Origin: Nipponacmea schrenckii
Taxonomy: Eukaryota > Mollusca > Gastropoda > Lottiidae
Assembly (NCBI GenBank): GCA_030562195.1
Contig: JAUJPP010000007.1
Span: forward strand, 15,497,769 to 15,561,768
Direction: 5' to 3'
Length of the DNA: 64,000 bases
This document shows positions 1-11,762 of this stretch, in pieces. Each line of letters begins with the position of its first letter. Position 1 is the stretch's first letter. Both the position numbers and the translations under genes were made by a program. Under the pieces are notes generated by a model. The model saw only the letters and a list, made by a program, of their open reading frames with translations. It was not told the DNA's origin and ran no database searches.

Positions 1-959
1 CGATAGCAGTAGTACAACTTAATCCCTTTTAAAGTTGTATCTTATGAAATAAATATCTCATGCATGCTTTTACTTCCTATTCTCACTTGGGGTTGTTTGT
101 CCGTCCTATCTGCAAAGACAGTCACTATTGTGGAATAGGATTAACAAAAGATATACCCTAAACTCTGTCCAAAATGAGTCATTGTTTATCAGTAGATTTA
201 CAATGCTATACATAACTGAACAGAATCACATTAAATCAATAAAAATTATAATTCATTAAACTAAGTAATAGGCCATTTTTATTTTGAAATAAACTTAGTT
301 TAATGGATATATTGTTTTATATAGAGATTATATTCTATAGTCATGGTACCTGGTAATTACAACTGATGAATATATACACATTTTGACCAAGTTGAGACCA
401 AGTATAAATTTTATGTCCAATCTAAGAGATAACATCCTCTAAGCTTACTGCAATGTAATAGCTTTGACGATTTGTTATTTGAGGGCCTTCCAAATATTAA
501 CCTATTCAATGTATTAAAAACAGAAATAATGTTGGTGTAAAGTTTCCTGGTGAAATGATATACCATTATTGTGATATGAAACCATTGTTTGTAGCAGCAA
601 GAGGTGCCTGTTGAACTTGTAAACCATTTTCAAATTCTACCATTGGTATATTATTTTCACTAAAAAAAAGAAATGACATAGTGATCATCCTATGTTAGTG
701 AAATGGGAAAAAGCTTATTACATTTTTTTGGCATCTAATTGGACAGACATGTGACTTTTTTTATTTCAATTATCACATAGCCTGTAGCAACCTAGTATAA
801 ATTCAAGTCATTCATATCAACCCTTTTGACATGTATTACAGGTGGATACGGGGAATAAAAATAAGATTAATATCTGTTTATCACACAGAAGCTGAATTCA
901 GCCATCATGAATCCCAGATCATCCATTAATCAGGACTTGATTACTATACATTACTATAT

Positions 960-1855
960 ACCTACTTACTCTATCTGGGAGCATCAGTAGAATAATCGGG
1001 TGGTAATATATAAACAGGGGATAAAAGTGCTATATACTTACTTACTCTATATATATATGGGATCGTCAGTAGAGTATGGGGGTGGTAATATGCTATATAC
1101 TTACTTACTCTATATATCTGGGATCATCAGTAAAGTATTGGGGTGGTTATATATAAACAGGAGGTTAAAGTGCTATATACTTACTCTATATATCTGGGAT
1201 CATCAGTAGAATATGGGGTGGTAATATAAAAACAGGGGATAAAAGTGCTATATACTTACTTACTCTATATATATTGGATCATCAGTAGAGTATTGGGGTG
1301 GTAATATATAAACAGGAGGTTAAAGTGCTATATACTTACTCTATATATCTGGGATCATCAGTAGAATATTGGGGTGGTAATATATAAACAGGGGATTAAA
1401 GTCCTATACTTACTTACTCTATATATCTGGGATCATCAGTAAAGTATTGGGGTGGTTATATATAAACAGGAGGTTAAAGTGCTATATACTTACTCTATAT
1501 ATCTGGTATCATCAGTAGAATATTGGGGTGGTAATATATAAACAGGAGGTTAAAGTCTTATATACTTACTCTATATATCTGGGATCATCAGTAGAATATT
1601 GGGGTGGTAATCTATAAACAGGAGGTTAAAGTATTATATACTTACTCTATATATATGGGATCATCAGTAGAATATTGGGGTGGCAATCTATAAACAGGAG
1701 GTTAAAGTGCTATATACTTACTCTATATATCTGGGATCATCAGCAGAATATTAGGTGGTAATATGTAAACAGGAGGTTAAAGTCTTATATACTTACTCTA
1801 TATATCTGGGATCATCAGTAGAATATTGGGGTGGTAATCTATAAACAGGGGGTGG
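960..1855. repeat. ~76-bp minisatellite array, about 12 copies
   Basis: A unit containing GATCATCAGTAGAATATTGG, then GGTGGTAATATATAAACAGG, then a run of TATA/CTTACTCTATATAT recurs with a spacing of about 75-80 bp. I count about 12 occurrences of the 'ATCAGTAGA/ATCAGTAAA' anchor between 983 and 1820. Some copies differ by short indels. The small open frame at 1000-1209 is a read through this array, not a gene. Confidence 0.9.
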
Positions 1856-2084
1856 GGGTAGTGATTGTTGACTACTATAAGCTGACTGGCGATTTCTATG
1901 TCTGGAATAGATATATAACTGTGACTTGTTTTATGTTTTTATATAGACAAATATCCTCATATATCTTTTGGAAATATATTTTCTGGTGTAAACCACTAAG
2001 AAATTGAATTTTAAACTAGAATTGCTTACAATTATGAACGTATTTCGAGAGCCTTAAAATATTATATAGGCTAAAGTTGCAATT

Positions 2085-2370
2085 ACCTACATCTAGACAA
2101 TATATTGAATATCATTTGACCTAGTTTTCAAAGTCATAAAATAATTAGGTCACACCTTCCGTAACGGTTAATGATGGCGAAAATATGAAAATTATCAATT
2201 TTTGCTGTATTTAAGTACACTTATCTCTATGAATTTTTTAAGTAAGCCAAATTAAAAAATATCTACTCGTAGACAATATATTGAATATTATTTGACCTAA
2301 TTTTCAAGGTCATAGATTAAGTGGGTCACACCTTCCGTACCCGTTAAAGTGACCTAATTTTGAAAAAATC
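2085..2370. repeat. Direct duplication of ~180 bp
   Basis: The block beginning GACAATATATTGAATATCAT at about 2095 and running to the 'GGTCACACCTTCCGTA' motif recurs from about 2271 with mismatches. This suggests an old tandem duplication or two monomers of a dispersed repeat. Confidence 0.7.
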
Positions 2371-3087
2371 GAAATTTAAATAATTCGAAAGAAAATACGA
2401 AATTTGAAAATCGGTCTCCAAGAAAAGGTAGATAATGTTCCATTGTATCTATGTGCTAAATTTCATCAAAATCGGTCTATCAGTAGTGTCTGAATTTCGG
2501 ATTTAAGAATTGTAACGAAAATTCAAAATGGCGGCCGATATGGCAGCTTGACCTAATTATTTAGGTCAAATCAATTACTATTGACAAGTTATTTATAAAA
2601 CAGTTTTCACTTTTCACCTAGCAGTTATAGACCGGAAGTTACGTAATTACGTCATTTGAGGCTAAACCGGAAGTGGAATTTTTTTTTCACATTTTTTCAA
2701 AAATTATAAACATATCGCCTATCAACTGGTAAAGTTTCAAAATTTTACCATTTATATTAAAGGAGAAATCACGGTCTGAAATTTTTGCCGATGACCCTTG
2801 AATATTGAATTGCAAATCGTGGGTAAAATATTTAACCTAATTGCATAAAACCTATAATTGTTAGTTGACAAATACATTGAAGTTTTCAAATCTGAAAATC
2901 CGGTCAAAATCGAACTGAAAATAAACTTGCTAAAGCAAAAAAACCTGAACTTCCGGTTCTCACTTCCTGTCAGAGATAGAACTTCCGGTTTTGTTTTATT
3001 TGATAATAGAAATCATTCTAAGATCAACTGTAGATTTAGAATTTCTGCACCTTTTACCAGTTTGTCTGCAAACTCATCCAAGAATTA

Positions 3088-3113
3088 CAAAAAAAAAAAA
3101 AAAAAAAAAAAAA
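3088..3113 (+). repeat. Poly(A) tract
   Basis: An almost uninterrupted run of more than 20 A residues is followed by AATAAAAT. It may be the 3' tail of a retrotransposed element lying to its left (about 2040-3090), but no retroelement protein was recognised, so this origin is inference. Confidence 0.6.
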
Positions 3114-3573
3114 TAAAATAATCCGAACGATTACAATACGTTTTCGCCAAAGTCGAAATACGTAAAAACATTTTTCTCCAATCCCAAAAGGGAAATTGTA
3201 AATTTGAAGCTATTAATTATCACCATTGTTGATTCATTTTCAAATGAAATTATTTGATTTTTGCTTATAAAAACTTCCCTATGAAATCTTCATGTTTTTG
3301 GTTTTTGCTTTCCGTGAGTTTGAGCAAATCAGTACTTTATCTTTTGTCATGGTGAACGTTCTCAAAAATACGGATCCAAAAATGAATCAGAGCAACTCAT
3401 AAAAAGTGAAATTTAAAATCTGACCGTAAAAGTGCTGATTTTATATCTGAGGAACTGATATAGGCAGCTTCATCAGGCTATGGTGGGAGTTGAACTACAC
3501 TCTTTCTGGCTTGATGCCATTCTGCAGGTGGCTTTGTCAATGCATCATGTATGTAGGAAGTTCACATGGCTGT

Positions 3574-5696
3574 TTATGTGATATAATAAAGGTACCTTTG
3601 TAATGTTCCTGGAGCTGAGTAACAGGAATCACGAGATCTAAAGCCATGTCTATATTTATCAGATCTATCTAATGTCATGGTACCATATTTCTCATACTCT
3701 AATAAGGGAGTATCTCTAGTATATGACATACGTCTTAATGCCTTGGAAGCTCTTCTTATTGTGTCATATCTTTGCTGTTCTCTGGAATTCAAACGAATCA
3801 AGTTTTCATATCTGTTAACCCCTTACAGCTAGATAAAGCCAGATCACAATGACTGATCTTTACTGAGCTGCTTAGGCAACAGAACATAAGCTAAGAGCAT
3901 AAACTGTAGGACAATTCAAATACTCTACAATAAAGAATCGTAAGATGGCCATAGAATTGAGAAAGTCTTTACATGGGTGTCATTACATCTCTATAATTGA
4001 TGTTACTGCTTTGTAGCTTTGAGTTCAATGCAAAAATTACAAAATTATATATTTGTTGCTGACTTCAAGTTCCTCTCAGTGGCTCAACTACTATAGGAAC
4101 TGGTTGAACCAAATTCATTGGCTCCCTAGGCATCTTAAAGGGACAGTATGTAAAATATTCATTGTCATAAATGTAAATAATACCTGAAAATATTTGTGAA
4201 ATATGCAATTTACATCTATGTATCTATTGATCCTAACTCAAGAATATGATAAATAAGAAAAAATTGCATTAACTTTAGACTGAAAATCTTTTGTCCTTAA
4301 AAAAAATAATTAAAGAGGGAACTCAGAATGTGGGAGAGCATATGTTAAAAAATATTTCAATGGGGAGTGGACCTAACTTATTTTCACAGGCCTTTGCTCA
4401 ATTTGAGATACTGCTGATTGTAAAGGTTCTAGTTGATAACTACAATTCTTTCTTTGCAATATGATCAAGTTACTTACTCCTCAGAAACTGATTTCTTTGA
4501 TCTGGAAAAAAAAGAATATATACAAATAATAAAAATGAAAAGAGCTAGAAATTCAGTATACCAGGCTAGATTAGCTCATTCCTACGATGACAAACTTTGG
4601 ATAAATCAGTTTTTTTGACATACGAATTACACACAGCCAAGTTTACTCAATGATAGTGTCACAGAGCTGCGCATAATTTTAAACTTAGTTCTTGCAGACA
4701 TTGACATAGCAGGTCTAGTCAGTACCTTTTCTATTTGTCAGTCTCTCCGACCTGCATCACTGACAATAGGAAGCCAAAATTGAAAAATCGAAAGGGCCTT
4801 CAGGTTAGCAAGCAAGTGTCTCACTCAATGAGCCACCGTGGTTCCAGATCAGCTGAAGCTGACATAGAAAAAGTGTAGAGAAGCACTTAGTATAAATGTC
4901 GTCTGTTGGGTCAATCATTGTAAAAATTAGATTTATTTTCCAATAGGATTACTGTTTATCATAAATTTTTGATTTGATCTTATAATCATTCCACTCAGTA
5001 CTATAGTATTTATTAGACACCTTTCTTCCTTAACCAGTCACTTGTTACCCAGTTGGATTATCAGGGCAATGAGGAAATTTTGGGATTATCATACTCTATG
5101 CAATTTCCAACTGTCAAAGGATCTTTAACATGCTCCGCCTGTAGCACACAGGGCATTAGTTTATTGTCCGTTCTGAAAAACTAGGTACTTTTTTTTATGT
5201 CAACCCCTCCATATTTGCCAGGGGGAAACCAGGTTGAAAAATCCTCAACCTTTGCCGAGATTGAATCATGGACCTCTAGGTTAGCGAGCAAACATCTTAC
5301 TCACTGACTGTGGCTCAAAAATAAATTTTTTACCTTAAAGTAATTGTCATTGCCGGTGCTACATATGGTTGGCCCTATGCCATTATTCACCTCCTTAAGC
5401 AGAAATCTCTATGTCTGACAGCCTATTGGCAATACTCACCTTTTAGAATGCGAGCAACAGAAACATACAGATAGAATGAAGGCTAGAAATAATAATATAG
5501 AGGTTGGTATGACACAAATATAAATAAACTCCATAAAAAATTCACGACATTTTTCATTGCCACACTGTCTAGGCGGTGAATAATGATCTGCTGTAGGTAT
5601 ATTACTGTCAGTTGGTAGAATGGTTATCAGATCTAATATTGGTACTGTTGTCCCATTGGTGTAGTTCATATAGTTCATATCCATTGTCAAATTCAT
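3574..5696 (-). CDS. Alpha/epsilon-sarcoglycan-like protein, C-terminal exons
   Basis: Two minus-strand exons join in frame: 5696-5440 (acceptor CTAG, donor GTGAGT) and 3811-3574 (acceptor AACAG, stop TAA). Together they encode 164 residues. Residues 1-50 are extracellular, with N-glycosylation sequons (NLT, NYT, NGT) and a Cys pair at 45 and 50. A single hydrophobic segment spans about 56-79, followed by Cys-Cys. The cytoplasmic part (87-164) has a 'YDTIRRASKALRRMSYTRD' block that matches the conserved cytoplasmic block of epsilon-sarcoglycan (HSAIQKSTKELRDMS) by eye. Sarcoglycans are single-pass components of the dystrophin complex at the muscle membrane. The large N-terminal ectodomain and signal peptide are missing: no upstream exons were found before the clarin gene at 11.7 kb. 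The ATG follows directly after the acceptor-like CTAG, so it may be internal to an exon of a longer gene. It could instead be a truncated copy or a short lineage-specific membrane protein. Confidence 0.65.
4690..4860 (-). repeat. SINE-like element, head fragment
   Basis: Reverse-complemented, this stretch contains GTGGCTCATTGAGTGAGACA and CTTGCTTGCTAACCTGAAGG. These resemble the tRNA-like head seen at 5240-5320 and 60182-60230. Confidence 0.6.
5040..5325 (-). repeat. tRNA-derived SINE-like element, nearly full length
   Basis: Reverse-complemented, it starts with a tRNA-like head (GCCACAGTCAGTGAGTAAGA, then a B-box-like GATTCAATCTC). It continues into a core with GCCCTGTGTGCTACAGGC and GTTAAAGATCC followed by CAGTTGGAAATTGC. 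The same core occurs on the plus strand at about 60300-60355. It lies in the intron of the sarcoglycan-like locus, between the exons at 3811 and 5440, near its 5440 edge. Confidence 0.75.
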
Positions 5697-8059
5697 CTAG
5701 AATAAAAAATAATTTACATAAACATATACCTATCCCATTTAACATTGTAATGTATAGGTAAAGGTGATTGAGTTTTGAGAAATGAGATTTTCTACAATCC
5801 AGGTATTTTTGTGCTTGGAAATCTTTTCTGATTTAACATTTAGGACTGGAATTATTTTCTGTTCAATTATTTCTCATTCAGTAATTGTTTGAATACTATA
5901 TTTTACAGCATTGTATCTATCTCATATGCATTAAGACCCAATTTTATGTTGTCAATGATGGGCAAAAACAAGTGAAAAAAGGAAAAAAAAACAACAGTTT
6001 TCCAGCACTTAGTCAAAATCGAAGACGAAAGGGGTTGCGCTTTACTACACTAACCCTTCTGTTTATAACAGAATTCTTATGTGGACTACCCAGCACTTAA
6101 AGCCTCTTGGCTCAGTCAACTCATTGATTTTGAAATTTCTTACAGCACAGGCCTACCCTTTATAGAACTTTGTTTTTTTTATTTTTTTCTTCCAAATTAG
6201 AATCATGAAAGTTAACATGAAAAGGACTAAATATGAAAAGTCTGCAGCAAACAAAGAAACACAAATCTAAAACTTTTAAACTTACTTTTACAAAGTTTTA
6301 TGTCTGTGTTCTAAAAATAGAATCTAATTACCATGACTTCCTGTAGCATTCCTGGAGGTAGGTGAGATTAACCAGTCTCTATAAATTTCTGTTAAAAGAT
6401 TCTCACAGATTAAAGAGAAGTGAACAAGTACTTAAAAGTGTATCATAATTTTAAATTAGATTTTATATTCATTTTATAAATAGAGCATTTCTTGAAGATA
6501 AATTTTAGCTGGAAAAATGAAGACAGACACCATGCAGTGTGAAATGAGTGATATTTTACCAGCACAACATGAACCTATACTTTTTGCTGAATTTCTTGCC
6601 TGCCATTTGAAGTGAACAAGGTCTACTGTAAAAGAATTAGATGATTTTCTCCTCCAAACTGTGTCACTGACTGGGGAAGTCTAAAAATATAATTTAGTTG
6701 TTCTACACATAAACAAGTTAGAAAAGTTTTGACTTCTATCATGAAGGGCCTTTGAGGGGGGGGGGGCTTTAATGGAAAAACCATCTAGTCATTTGGATGG
6801 GCTAATAAGATCTCTTTACAGTAGAAAATCCTATAAGAGTAGGCTAATGCAGCTGTCCTAGCAAAATTATGCTCATTAGACCGTAACATGCAGAAGAAAA
6901 GGCAAACTCCATTCATTTCATTTCTGTACAACCCTTTTAAATGGGAGTAGCCCTATTAAACTAGACAATTTTTCATCAAATTTGTCATTTGTCCACTAAA
7001 TTTCAATGGCCTCTAATTTTTCAGCTACCGGTAATTAAATTTACTTTATCAAATAGGTTGCAATAAGGATTCAATCCTTAAACCATCTTTGAATCTTGAT
7101 GAATTACACCTTGTTTTGACTGATGAAAAGAAAATGAAGTACAAGAGAAAAGATTGATTTTATTTATCAAATAAAGAAGACAATATATAAATAGATACAA
7201 AAACATATTCATACGATCTTTAATTCAGAGGAATATCCTGCACTTAAAACTATGTTATTACTAGTCCACTTACAGACTCTGTCTTAAACACAAAATAACC
7301 ATAAATACTTAGAGGGCAAGTAGATGGAAGGGTAAGCATGACCCCTTTCCTCTACAATTTTACCAAATACGTGTAGGTTCTAACATGGAAATAACACATA
7401 TGAACGTAGTAAACAGCCATTTTGAATCTCTTGAAAAAAAAAGTCAAATTTAATCAAGTACTTTAATATTCAAATTAGCCCCATTTAGAGGTTTAGAAAT
7501 TACCTTCAGTGAAAGCCTTCCTTCAAAATTTATATTTTTTTGTAAAATTTGACTTATTAATTCTTATTTCTGTTCATTGAATGTACTGATGTCAGAAATC
7601 TAAATCCAAATTTTATATCTGAAATGTGCCAGCACAATGAAATCAGTCCTTGTTAATTTGATATAAACAGAGAACAGTTCTTCTAAAATAAAGATATATG
7701 AACATATATTACTCTTGAAAAAAAAAGTGAAGAATTTCTTCTAAGGATATATATTTGTAAAATCACAAAATAAAAATCATTTAAACATTGAACACATTAG
7801 AATAAATTAACATAAAATTATGGAATACTCTTAATTATTGGACTAGGGACAAAATCAAATGAAATCAATAAATATAAATATGATAATTTCGGAATGATAT
7901 GTTGGTGGATATGATATGATATATATAAATACAAGTATAGTTAAAAATTCAAATATTTACTGAATTGTTTATTTTGTTGGGATTATTTTTTGTAGTTTTT
8001 CATCACGATAAAACAACGATTTATTTTGGATAAACGTTCTCTAGAAAAGTATGATGATT

Positions 8060-8200
8060 CAATTTGGGCCAGGCGATATATTAGTATCGTGATATATACA
8101 GTAATAAGAATAAATAGCACAATAAATATCAGCTGATAAAATATAATGAATTATCGTAATATCATGATATATGGTAGTTATGATATGAGGCTACCTTCAT
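8060..8200. repeat. AT-rich dispersed repeat with ATATCGTGATAT motifs
   Basis: The segment with GCGATATATTAGTATCGTGA, TATCAGCTGATA and ATGATATATGGTAGTTATGA is related to sequence at 32450-32545 (ACCAGTATCACGATA, TATCAGCTGATA, GATATATGGTAATTATGATG). It therefore looks like a dispersed element. Confidence 0.6.
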
Positions 8201-9904
8201 TCAGCGACCTTTTTTGAATATTCCCTTGAATGGTCTCTGAATGGACTGTAATTTAAAATTATTGTCTATATTATATAGGCTACAATCTTAACAAGTTAAT
8301 TAAATTTAAAAAAGATATTTCATGGTATTTAAGATTTTTTTATCAAGATATTTCTTGTGTTTTCTTACATTAAACATTTATGGACAACAAATATACATTT
8401 TGATTCAAAAACCAGTAACAGCCATTCGAGATAAACACCAATATCTTGACATATAAATGCTTCATATCATGATATCCCCTGACCAATATTGCCCAATCCT
8501 ATATTCAATATACTTTTATTATAAAACCTAAGAAGCTTTGTGTATGCTCATCTCATTAATATTTTTTTAAATATCAGTTTTAGAGTATAAATATCAAAAT
8601 AATTCATGTAAATTTAAAATAAATACATCATAAGAGCACTATAAAAATATATAGTTTTCAATTCTTTAATTTAATCTTTATAAAACCAGTAATAAAATTG
8701 GATTTCAGACAGTTTAATAGAAATAGAGTGATAAAGCCTAGTGGACAAGTTAAAATTCATCTGAATTAGCATGCCTCTAGTATAACAAGCAACTTTCACC
8801 ATGCATAAAGCATACAGCATTTCAAAGCACTCATATTGCTCAAATAAGTTGAAATCCCTTTTGGAGACTGCAGTTCAAATTTGAGCATTTACTAGAAAAG
8901 GATGGGCAAACGATGATAGGCCTTTATAATAGTCAATATTAACTGCTATGAAAGTACTATTTTAACAGACTGCAATTTTGAGATCAATGGGACATTTTCA
9001 ATGGAGATATATAAGGATATATTTTGTATATATATGAATAAATTTAAAGCAGATTTTTCATTTATGGGAATAAAATTATATTAAATGAAGCTATGGCCTA
9101 TGATTCAATTAATAATTCATTAATTTAAAACCCAGAAATCGAAGTTTTTCCCAAAAATGTCCTTGAAAAACTCAATGAAAGTTTAAGGAATATATGATAT
9201 TCAAATCATAATACACATAAAATAATGAAAAGAAAAACTTGTGACAAACACAATAAGGAAAGTAAAATTATAAGGGGAAAAATCACAACGATCAAAATAA
9301 ACCTAGCTAACAATCAACAAACAATATTTATATAATATATGTATAATACAAAAATAACAAATCATTTGATAGAGAAAATATATAAGTAGAGTTTATATTT
9401 CTAATGTGGAGCTAAAACTAACCATAATCCATCATGATTACCTCTTAGAATCAACATCAAATATAAACTTGGTCAATAAAAGTATTTATTCATCAGTTGG
9501 ATTTACCAATTTATGAGTGTCTATATAACACCATATATCCATTAAACTAAACATATATTGAAGAAGGCTTCTAAACATGTTTCAAAATAACATAGTTCAA
9601 TGGAATATAACATAGTTTTGTTGGAGTTATTGGATTTTGTTGTATAGTTTTGAAGCCAGGTAAGTCCACTGATGAACAAGGATTCATGTAAGCCATGTCT
9701 AAAAATTTCTATTTTTATATTAAATCTTTAATTCTACAGATTATCAATAAGAGATTTTAAATAAATATATTTCCTTGTATGGTAAACCTGCTATTTGTTT
9801 AGCTGGTGACCCATTGGTCATTGTGAGGAAATTCTTTCTTTACTTGAGTGAATTTTGTTAAGAGATCAAATTTTCCTCTCTTAAATCTGGAAGTCATAGT
9901 ATAC

Positions 9905-10550
9905 AGTAAACAATTACTTAATCCATAACTTGGCACTTGTCTAAATAAACAGGTTAAATTCATGGATTACAATTACTTAATCTGTTACTTGTTGCTTGTT
10001 CTAATTAGTTTGTTAAAAAAAAAACTGAAATAATTTAGAGATAACAATTACTTGATAGTAACACAGCATTTTGTTAAATATTCTATAAAAAAGAAACAGG
10101 CTCAAATCACGGATAACAATTACTTAATCCTTAACTTGTTACTTGTCAAAATGATTTTCTGTTTGAAATAAAATGGATATTATTCATGGATAACAATTAC
10201 TTAATAAATAACACATCATTTTGCTGAAAATTCTATAGAAAAATTAGCCTTAAATCATGGATTACAATTACTTAATCCATAACTTTTTACTTGTCTAGAT
10301 GATTTTCTGTTTGAAATAAAATGGATATAATAAATGGATAACAATTACTTAATAAAAGATTGTTACTTGTTGAAATGATATTCTTTTTTAAAAACATCAA
10401 TAAAAGATAACAATTACTTGTTACTTGTTATTGATCATAATTTTTTGATACTATTTTTTGCAAGGAAATAAGTTGTAAAAGTATTGGATTTAAGTTAAGT
10501 ATAACAATTATTTATCTTACTTTGTACATGATTTATTGATAACAATTCCT
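9905..10550. repeat. Degenerate tandem repeat with ATAACAATTACTTAATCC core
   Basis: The core AACAATTACTTAATCCATAA, usually followed by CTTGTTACTTGT, recurs about ten times with spacing of about 60-90 bp. The intervening segments are divergent (for example ATTTTCTGTTTGAAATAAAA twice). This is an old tandem array. Confidence 0.8.
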
Positions 10551-11541
10551 TATACATAATTCATGACAATTTGCAATAAAGTTCTAGTCCTATATTGGAA
10601 TGTAAGTCATAATGTAAGGCTAATAGTGTAGTAGCTTTAAGGCATTTTTCTCTGGACGGAAAAATCACTAAATATTTGAAGGCTTTATGAAAATCTATAG
10701 AAATTCAGAGGGGATTTTTGTGAATAAAAAATTTTATAAGAAAAAAGAATTTGGAATGACCATTTTGAGTTTTTATAAAGCATATTGATTAAACATGTTC
10801 ATTTTCACAATGAGTGAATAATTTTCAGTTTTATTGTTAAAATATAAATTCAAACAATATTTTCTTCAGATATCATACAAAACAAAGCCAGTATCTTGGA
10901 TGATATTTTTGTTGTTATTATATATCATTCAGACAATAAATTCATATAGGACTCAACTAGTTTCAAATACCACCTAAATTCACCTATTAACATTTATGGA
11001 TATTATCTTAAATAACAAATCAGATCCAACAGAAATATGAAGAGCAACAAACAATGAACACTTATATCATTGCCTCAAGTATTTCATAAGAAATGTTATT
11101 AAGGAACTTGCACCTTTTGTAAGTAAATATGTATCTGAGAAATGGGTGCATAGCTTCAAATATGAGAGTGAAGTCATTTCTGTATTACAAAAACCAAGAA
11201 GTCAGAGAAAAAATGGAAATGGTGCTCATAGAAGCCATTGTTGTTATATATATATAAGAAAATCCTATTATCTTGTTACTAATAGAGTGCTTAACAAGTG
11301 AACAACTATTAACAATGATTATATTTCAATGCTTTTAAAAAATGCTGGAATGTTAAGTTTTTGGAAAACGTTTCATGGCAATTCAAAAGAATCTCAATAA
11401 AACTTTAAATTTTATATTTTCCAGCACATTAAAAGAATTATAATTTTCTTTTAAAGAACGATGAAAAGAAGGGATGATTTTGTAAAAAAAATCAAATGCA
11501 AAAAAAAAATACTTTCAAGGAATTAAGTCTTATCATTTGCA

Positions 11542-11547
11542 TTTATT
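11542..11547 (-). terminator. Candidate poly(A) signal of the clarin gene
   Basis: An AATAAA hexamer on the minus strand lies about 216 bases after the clarin stop codon. It is the first canonical hexamer I noticed in that direction, but in AT-rich DNA the chance expectation is high. Confidence 0.45.
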
Positions 11548-11762
11548 TAAATTCAAAATTTGGAATATTTTGTCTACCAGCTGAAAGCTCAGTTCCAGCC
11601 ATTTTAGTCTCAAATTTTGATGAATTGTAGGAGAACTGAGTGTCAAGATATTGTATCTGTATGTGATACAGATGACCAAAATAAAGGTCTATGTGTTTGT
11701 AAGGTAAACTTATATAATTGACTGTATCCCTTCTAGTCTGTTCTCCTTCAATTTGTATCCCT

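Larger units (their letters stand above)
1..3573. other. Gene-free, repeat-rich left flank
   Basis: No coding exon could be supported here. The stretch holds a ~76-bp tandem array (about 960-1855), a ~180-bp direct duplication (about 2090-2360), and AT-rich sequence ending in a long A run near 3090. Open frames here are low-complexity or repeat-derived. Confidence 0.6.
5697..11762. other. AT-rich gene-free interval between sarcoglycan-like exons and clarin
   Basis: No exon with a convincing frame and splice sites was found, although the ectodomain of the sarcoglycan-like gene would be expected here. Contents include a degenerate SINE tail near 6840-6930, an AT-rich element with GATATAT palindromes at about 8065-8200, a fragment resembling the TTAA-MITE family at about 9460-9700, and the ATAACAATTACTT tandem repeat at about 9905-10550. 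Confidence 0.55.

Noticed and set aside
1000..1209. 69-codon open frame
   Set aside because: It is a read through the 76-bp minisatellite; the peptide is itself repetitive (LYTYLLYI).
5885..6100. 71-codon plus-strand frame
   Set aside because: No homology recognised, Lys-rich low-complexity centre, and no splice or promoter context.
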